Source of the DNA: Bacteroidales bacterium UBA1392
GTDB lineage: Bacteria > Bacteroidota > Bacteroidia > Bacteroidales > UBA932
Assembly: GCA_002305275.1 (NCBI GenBank)
Contig: DBQO01000015.1
Span: forward strand, 9,677 to 73,676
Direction of reading: 5' to 3'
Length of the DNA stretch: 64,000 nt
Shown here: in pieces, positions 59,006 through 64,000 of the stretch
Position numbering within the stretch: the first letter of the stretch is position 1
How the letters are laid out: every line of letters starts with the position of its first letter
Notes under the pieces: model-generated
What the model was told of the DNA's origin: nothing
The model's database searches: none
Seen by the model: only the letters and a program-made list of their open reading frames with translations
Made by a program: the position numbers and the translations under genes

Positions 59006-59734
59006 TCAGATCTTCTTGTATACCTCCTCAAACGGCACTCTGAAGCGTTCTCCCCAGATTCCGAGTGTTCCTTTTCTGATTCCGCAAGGAATAACCATAT
59101 TGATTTCTGCGCCACGCGGAAGTTTGAGTAGCCTTTTAACCCTACGGCTGTCAAAACCTTCCAACGGGCAGGTGTCATAACCGATTTCTGCCATGGCAAT
59201 CATGAAGGTTTGTGCTGCCAAACCGCAGGTTTTATGCACAACTACGCGCACATCACTTTCGGAAACGGTGGTGACCATCGGGCGAAACAGACTTATAGAC
59301 GTAGCTAGAATCTTTCTAAAAAAGCCGAGAATCATAAAAAATCGACTGTATAAAAACGGCATCACGCGGTTGTAGTACATTAGTCGATCTTCCCATCGTT
59401 TTTCTTGTCGCTCAGGTGGACTGTAACGGGCAATATTCTCTTTTTCAAAGTCCAAAATAGCCTTGGAGCGTTTGCGGTGTAAATCACGGCGAGTTACGAA
59501 GACCACGATTTGTTTAGCAGTTTCAGTTGCTTTTTGGTCCAGGCAAGCATGAGATATTTTTTTCAGCATCTCCGGGTCGGTAATGTGATAAAACTCCCAC
59601 AGCTGCATATTTGAACTGTTTGGTGCAAGTGTCGCGAGCTCTATGCAGCGCTTAACCTTTTCAGTGTCCAGCTCTTTCGCTTCGTCAAAATACCTTACGG
59701 AACGACGGTATTCAAGTGTTTCCTGTAGTGACAT
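59006..59734 (-). CDS. Nitroreductase family protein
   Basis: About 242 residues from ATG 59734 (MSLQETLEYRRSVRYFD); a TTG three codons earlier is less likely. RRSVRYFDEA and ELATLAPNSSNMQLWEFYHI form the FMN-binding N-terminus of nitroreductases, and CGLAAQTFMIAMAEIGYDTCPLEGFD the C-terminal part. An insertion around residues 80-150 (ENIARYSPPERQEKRWEDRL) is longer than in small nitroreductases. Substrate unknown. It starts one base after the stop of the small membrane protein gene, so the two form an operon. Confidence 0.9.
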   Translation of the reverse strand: MSLQETLEYRRSVRYFDEAKELDTEKVKRCIELATLAPNSSNMQLWEFYHITDPEMLKKISHACLDQKATETAKQIVVFVTRRDLHRKRSKAILDFEKENIARYSPPERQEKRWEDRLMYYNRVMPFLYSRFFMILGFFRKILATSISLFRPMVTTVSESDVRVVVHKTCGLAAQTFMIAMAEIGYDTCPLEGFDSRRVKRLLKLPRGAEINMVIPCGIRKGTLGIWGERFRVPFEEVYKKI

Positions 59735-59735
59735 A

Positions 59736-60134
59736 TTATTCAATATTTGTGTTTTCGGTTTTTGTCGGAGAGTAGGCTTTAATAGTCAAAAATATTCCAA
59801 CAAGTATTAAAATTATTTCCACAACCATAATTGCATTATTGTTTTCAAAACTGACTTGTTGCACTTGTGGAAAAAACATTCTAAAGACTCCAAGCAGAGT
59901 CACAAAATATCCTATTATCGTCAATATTGTTTGCCAGCCGAACGTCCAAATATTGTGGTTCGTAATAATCGCTAATCCGGCAACAAAAAATAAAACGCCA
60001 TTCAAATAAATGAGAGGCACAATTTGAGCATCATAAAGAGTCGGGTTCCATATCCTCATTTCAGATAGTATCATTAGAATCAGCGTCGGTCCGACTATTT
60101 TTGCTATTGCTTTGGATTTGTCCTTTTTTGCCAT
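59736..60134 (-). CDS. Small membrane protein, four helices
   Basis: The 132-residue protein has a basic start (MAKKDKSKAIAKI) and four hydrophobic segments (LIYLNGVLFFVAGLAIIT, ILTIIGYFVTLLGVFRMFF, IMVVEIILILVGIFLTI and one near the N-terminus). No enzymatic motif. Its stop is followed immediately by the nitroreductase ATG. Function unknown. Confidence 0.7.
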   Translation of the reverse strand: MAKKDKSKAIAKIVGPTLILMILSEMRIWNPTLYDAQIVPLIYLNGVLFFVAGLAIITNHNIWTFGWQTILTIIGYFVTLLGVFRMFFPQVQQVSFENNNAIMVVEIILILVGIFLTIKAYSPTKTENTNIE

Positions 60135-60274
60135 ACTTTGACAATATTAACTCTGATTTAATAAAAATATGTTGTACTGCTCCGTGTGACAACGCGTTAA
60201 TGACATCTACCAACTCTCAAATCTCAGCCCGACAAATGCCTTAGATAGGACTTTAATCCTGTAATCTGCAATTA

Positions 60275-60688
60275 TTATCGTGATTCGATTACTTCCCTGT
60301 CGCCGAAATATCCAATCAGTATCAGCACCAGCGCTGTGCCGGCAAGAATCCCGTCCACAATGCCCGCAGGCAGCATAAACATCATCAATACCATAGTCGT
60401 CACACAATTGATAATTGATAATGCCAGGCCCCACATCCTGTTTTTTAGCAAGCCGATTGCGCTGATGAGCCTCAACACACCGTAGATAACTCCCATGACA
60501 GTCATCATGTATAGATTATCCTGAAAATATGGGAGCTTAAATGAAAAGTACTTGCCCGCTTCAAAAGCGTTGCTTCCAAAGAGCGATGCAAAGAGAAGAA
60601 AGAAAAATCCGGCGAGCTCCATCAGCCCACCGTGGATTATCATTAAAATTGCGGCAATTTTATATTTTGTTCTTGTACTATTCTTCAT
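60275..60688 (-). CDS. Small integral membrane protein
   Basis: The 137-residue protein has four hydrophobic segments (KIAAILMIIHGGLMELAGFFFLLFASLF, YMMTVMGVIYGVLRLISAIGLL, LALSIINCVTTMVLMMFMLPAG, ILAGTALVLILIGYF, each only in part membrane-spanning) and a basic N-terminus. It resembles general DUF-type four-helix proteins; I cannot place the family. It is separated by 140 bases from the gene below it, with no clear promoter or terminator seen. Confidence 0.65.
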   Translation of the reverse strand: MKNSTRTKYKIAAILMIIHGGLMELAGFFFLLFASLFGSNAFEAGKYFSFKLPYFQDNLYMMTVMGVIYGVLRLISAIGLLKNRMWGLALSIINCVTTMVLMMFMLPAGIVDGILAGTALVLILIGYFGDREVIESR

Positions 60689-60824
60689 AGAATTATATGT
60701 TAAATAATTCTACTAAGATAATAAATCTTTTCCTTTCAATCGGTTAGGATTTATATTTAGGACAATTTTTTTAGCAATCAGCTATAAAATCCGCAAGTTG
60801 GAGGATAGGGAGTATTATTTGCCG

Positions 60825-61535
60825 CTATTCTGCCAGGAAGCGTGCTGTGAAAATAATTACGTCTTGTGCAAAATGTATCACCCAAGCCCAGAAAATACCT
60901 TTGGTTTCGAGAATTGATTTTGCTAAAAACCAACCTAAAAATCCGGCTGCCAATACGCCCGGAATACCGCCCGGATTGCCCCAGTAATGAACTGTTCCGA
61001 ATATCAGAGCGGAAACAAACGGGATTACCCTATCTTTCAGCTTACCTTTGAGTACGACCACTACGCTCAATCTTGTAACGGTTTCTTCTATAAATGAATT
61101 GGTTAGTGAAAAAATAAGGCTAAACAACAGAATGGGCACTATATTGCTGAGGTCAATTTCTTTCCCGTGGATAAGTTGGAAGTAAATGATAATTGCAGTA
61201 ACCACAGAAATTATTATTCCGATACTTGTGCCAAAGTACAACCAGGTTTGATTCCCTTTAGGTTTTATCCCTACCCAAGGTTCGGGTCCGATTGCAGCAC
61301 CTATATTTCCTTTTCTGAAGTGGGTTTGAAATTCCGGCCTTTTGAAGCCCCATAAAATGAGCAATACAGCAAAGGCGATTAGAAGTGTAATCCCTTGATA
61401 TATAATTTGATGATTTGTTAGTGGCGACAGATTGTCAAAAATGACAATTCCGCTTGTCCATTTACCTATGAAAAGGAATGAAGCGGTCAAAACCACTATC
61501 AATATAAGCAGTAAAATATCTTTCAATTTTAACAT
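60825..61535 (-). CDS. CPBP family intramembrane metalloprotease
   Basis: A 236-residue polytopic protein. The CAAX-protease/bacteriocin-processing signatures are present: EETVTRLSVVVVL (Glu-Glu-x3-Arg), FGTVHYWGN and WAWVIHFAQDVIIF, which supply the Glu and His metal ligands within membrane helices. Homologues cleave prenylated or other membrane substrates or confer bacteriocin self-immunity. The target here is unknown. About 112 bases of AT-rich spacer precede it. Confidence 0.88.
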   Translation of the reverse strand: MLKLKDILLLILIVVLTASFLFIGKWTSGIVIFDNLSPLTNHQIIYQGITLLIAFAVLLILWGFKRPEFQTHFRKGNIGAAIGPEPWVGIKPKGNQTWLYFGTSIGIIISVVTAIIIYFQLIHGKEIDLSNIVPILLFSLIFSLTNSFIEETVTRLSVVVVLKGKLKDRVIPFVSALIFGTVHYWGNPGGIPGVLAAGFLGWFLAKSILETKGIFWAWVIHFAQDVIIFTARFLAE

Positions 61536-61647
61536 GACTATTTGTTTTTTAATGATGAATTATTCGTATTAAAAATAATCTTTTTTTGTGACATCCATAT
61601 AGTTGATGGATTGATCTTAGGAAAGATTGCGGGTAATTGTATTGTTT

Positions 61648-63255
61648 TTAAGGTTTCAATAACATTAACGAAATACTAAACCAATTGTTTTTTAAACCTT
61701 CGTTTGCATAGCCGTTCTTTCCAATTTCACTTAGCCCGATATTATATTTTAAATAGATCTGGAAAAAATCACTTACTTTATAATGTACTCCGATTGGAAC
61801 TGAAAACTCAATTCGCTGGAATGTGTCGTTCGGTTTGTTTGAAAAGAGTAAAAAGTTGGTACTGTACCCTGCCGATACTCCGAATTTATTGTTAATGGTA
61901 TTGAGTTTTAACATCAGTGGCAATTCAACATAATGCGACCAAATATTGGCATCCTTATCCTTGCTAATTTCCCCTTTTGAATTATAAACTATTTCAGCGG
62001 AAAAAGAGATCGGTTTCAAAAGCCTGAATTCTTTATATAAAGTCACTGTAGGGCTAATTCTGAAATTTCCGTCATTATTGGCAATAGTTGAATAGGTGCC
62101 TCCCAGTCCAATGCCTGAAACTGTTTCAAACAATTGGTTCATTTTATTGCTTCTCGTTCTCTTAACCAATTTTGACGCTACGGTAAAGGATGTGGAAGGA
62201 TAGGCAATTTGATTTACTGTTCCGGCAACGTAAATATCCTCTTTTGGGTCATAATATGCCAACGCCCCCGATAATCCGGAGTGTCCAATCATAGTCGGCG
62301 TGCTAAGGATTTTCGGTAATTTGTATAAGTGAATTCCAATTCCCGAACGTAAGGGCGAAAAGATTTTGTTCCATTGTTGCAAATCGGCAATGTATTCTTT
62401 CGGAAATAGTTTTCCTGTAAAAAACGCCTCTATAAAAGTAAGCATTTCTCCGGACGTTGAAACCACACCGCCGTCAGCACCGAATGATGTCATGGCTTTG
62501 GGAATATCCAGTTCATTATCTTTATAATACATCTTTATCGGTCTGTCGTCGGTTATGTCGGCATACATATAAGTTTTGCTTAGATTTAGGGGTTCGAATA
62601 TGCGCTCTTCGCAATTTTCTGCAAATGATTTGCCGGTTATGTTTTCAATAATTTTACCGAGCAACTGAAAGTTTCCATCTGAATAGTGAGCTTTTCCCGG
62701 AGTGTTGGGTGCAAACAGCGCTCCCATCTCTTTAGTGCGTGCAATTGCCTCCTCAAAAGTCCAGAATTGGTCTATTCCTTTTACGATTTCATCTTCCAAG
62801 CTCATTCCGCCCGGTCTCTTATTCTGAAAATAATCTGCAAGTCCCGAAGTGTGTGCCAATAAATTTTTGATGGTCAGTTCGTTTGAATACTCTTTGCCTT
62901 TGTAAATATGCAAACCGGCCATTATATCGGCATCCAGATAGTTGGAGATTTTATCGTCCAACGAGATTTGTTCTTCAGAAACAAGTTGTAAAATTATGGT
63001 AGTTACAAACAATTTGGTGGTACTTGCTATAAAATATTGTTGGTCGTCATCAATATTTCCTGCCGAACCACTCCACACTTCATTTTTGTGCTTAATGGCA
63101 AAAGATGTACCGTGAATTTTATTATTTTCAACTGTCTGATTTAAAATCTTTTGTAAATCTTTTGATTTGTAAGACAACGATTTTTTGTCTTGCCCATTCA
63201 TTGAAACACTAAATAATAGTGAAAATAGAATTAAAAATGTAGTTAACTTTTTCAT
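61648..63255 (-). CDS. Serine hydrolase (beta-lactamase fold) with C-terminal outer-membrane-like domain
   Basis: About 535 residues from ATG 63255, which opens a signal peptide (LTTFLILFSLLFSVSMNGQ); the longer frame starts upstream inside the promoter (-7 box TAATTTTG at 63289-63296, minus strand). The N-terminal 340 residues are a class C beta-lactamase/D-aminopeptidase-like domain, with IASTTKLF (Ser-x-x-Lys), YSDGNF (Tyr-x-Asn-like) and GHSGLSGA. The last 170 residues are amphipathic beta strands (FRLLKPISFSAEIVYNSKG, GVHYKVSDFFQIYLKYNIG) as in an outer-membrane barrel. The fusion implies a hydrolase fixed at the outer membrane. Not predicted to be a resistance enzyme from sequence alone. 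Confidence 0.88.
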   Translation of the reverse strand: MKKLTTFLILFSLLFSVSMNGQDKKSLSYKSKDLQKILNQTVENNKIHGTSFAIKHKNEVWSGSAGNIDDDQQYFIASTTKLFVTTIILQLVSEEQISLDDKISNYLDADIMAGLHIYKGKEYSNELTIKNLLAHTSGLADYFQNKRPGGMSLEDEIVKGIDQFWTFEEAIARTKEMGALFAPNTPGKAHYSDGNFQLLGKIIENITGKSFAENCEERIFEPLNLSKTYMYADITDDRPIKMYYKDNELDIPKAMTSFGADGGVVSTSGEMLTFIEAFFTGKLFPKEYIADLQQWNKIFSPLRSGIGIHLYKLPKILSTPTMIGHSGLSGALAYYDPKEDIYVAGTVNQIAYPSTSFTVASKLVKRTRSNKMNQLFETVSGIGLGGTYSTIANNDGNFRISPTVTLYKEFRLLKPISFSAEIVYNSKGEISKDKDANIWSHYVELPLMLKLNTINNKFGVSAGYSTNFLLFSNKPNDTFQRIEFSVPIGVHYKVSDFFQIYLKYNIGLSEIGKNGYANEGLKNNWFSISLMLLKP

Positions 63256-63340
63256 ACCTTCTAATTTTGAATTATTATAATCTGGGTGCAAAATTATAGG
63301 GTTTGAAGGAGAAAAAACTTATCAAATGGTAAGAAATGAC

Positions 63341-63916
63341 TTAACGTATCTTCTTCCTGATTCGACTTAAACTTTCAGGGGTGATTCCAAGGTAAGAAGC
63401 AATGTATCTATTTGGTGTCCGTTGTAATATATAGGGTTGATTTGCAAGTATCTCAGCGTACCTTTGTTCGGCTGTTTTGGTTAAAATTTCTATTTGTTGG
63501 GTTTGTTTGTGAATAAAAAGAGCTTCGGCTGCCGTTTGGCTGATGATTCTGCCATATTCGGTTTTAGCAAGTTCTACAAAGTTTTTACGACTAATCCTGA
63601 ACAATTTACATTTTTCAAAGCAAACTACTTCAAGTTCGGTTGGCCGGTAGGTTAAAAATGAAATATAATCCACAAAAAAATCACCTTCGTAGCACAAGTC
63701 AATGCATATATAATTGTTGTTTGAATACAACAAAATACCACCCGAACCTTCGAGAATAAAGTAAAAATCACAGGCCCGCTCGTTATGGCTCTTTACAACT
63801 TCGTTTTTTTGCTTTTCAACAACTTCCCCATATTGCACAAAATTCTCCCAAACCTCTAACGGCGCTTCATAAAAGTGGTCAAAAATGGCTTTAATTTCTT
63901 TTGCTATTTCTTTCAT
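63341..63916 (-). CDS. Crp/Fnr family transcriptional regulator
   Basis: A 191-residue regulator with a cyclic-nucleotide-binding-like beta roll (FYFILEGSGGILLYSNNNYICIDLCYEGDFF, shown only as a span of about residues 50-85) and a C-terminal helix-turn-helix ending RYIASYLGITPESLSRIRKKI. This short form, lacking a conserved cAMP-binding Arg-Ser pair, is common in Bacteroidetes, and the ligand is unknown. It is transcribed in the same direction as the serine hydrolase gene, 85 bases upstream of it, and may regulate it. Confidence 0.88.
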   Translation of the reverse strand: MKEIAKEIKAIFDHFYEAPLEVWENFVQYGEVVEKQKNEVVKSHNERACDFYFILEGSGGILLYSNNNYICIDLCYEGDFFVDYISFLTYRPTELEVVCFEKCKLFRISRKNFVELAKTEYGRIISQTAAEALFIHKQTQQIEILTKTAEQRYAEILANQPYILQRTPNRYIASYLGITPESLSRIRKKIR

Positions 63917-64000
63917 ATGTGTGTTTTAATACATCTGACGCTATCGTTGCCTCGTGTATTATTCCAGTTCTATTCTTTAATAGTTCGTTAATTTTATAAA

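Noticed and set aside
61648..63255. Serine hydrolase as an antibiotic-resistance beta-lactamase
   Set aside because: Motifs fit the wide beta-lactamase-fold hydrolase family, and the barrel-like C-terminus and context give no support for drug hydrolysis.

Overview
The window looks like a chromosomal segment of a Bacteroidota, probably Bacteroidales. It has two TonB-dependent receptors paired with lipoproteins, a BACON-domain lipoprotein, an S46 dipeptidyl-peptidase, and repeated promoter boxes of the form TAnnTTTG with an upstream TTG about 18-21 bases away, which is the Bacteroidetes sigma pattern. Shine-Dalgarno sequences are largely absent and several mRNAs appear leaderless. Assignment below the order is not possible from what I can see.

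Region 1 to 23.2 kb is core-like and fairly GC-rich. It holds an outer-membrane/peptide-use block (receptor, DUF4876 lipoprotein, DUF6850 barrel, S46 peptidase), then comF, a YhbP-type flavoprotein-fold gene, the c-di-AMP synthase cdaA, mutS2, a lipoprotein, and metK. metK sits under a SAM-II riboswitch with a visible terminator/antiterminator. Next come a large Oar-like receptor with a BACON/OB-fold lipoprotein, a YraN nuclease-like gene, manC, arginine deiminase, pheS and tRNA-Gly(GCC).

From 23.2 to 31 kb, accessory genes begin: a degenerate PH-domain membrane protein broken around an Abi_2/HEPN gene with its own promoter and leader RNA, a Bor-like lipoprotein, two SAM-methyltransferases, and an AlgI/AlgX-type O-acetylation pair.

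From 31 to 47 kb lies an AT-rich defence island on the minus strand, built into a type I restriction-modification locus. In transcription order it contains an AbiE-like toxin/antitoxin pair bracketed by 52-bp repeats, an hsdM fused to a single hsdS target domain, a PD-(D/E)XK nuclease, a four-gene operon (membrane NACHT ATPase, small protein, small protein with an FVTNSSST-type N-terminus, radical SAM/SPASM enzyme), a deaminase-ATPase-winged-helix fusion, hsdR and a GIY-YIG nuclease. Short decayed copies of the hsdS 3' end lie between cargo genes, and a vestige of the hsdR 5' end sits in the same place. This suggests repeated cargo acquisition at the end of hsdS. The NACHT/radical-SAM operon is the best candidate for an undescribed system.

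From 47 to 64 kb there is an intact IS4-type element inserted in the leader of a BPL_N-type lipoprotein gene, a cupin lipoprotein, an RtcB-type RNA ligase, a type II restriction-modification cassette (methylase, HNH/endonuclease VII-like nuclease, controller), pirin, an exported superoxide dismutase with an AhpD-like gene, a metallo-hydrolase, nitroreductase, small membrane proteins, a CPBP protease, a serine hydrolase fused to an outer-membrane-like domain, and a Crp/Fnr regulator.
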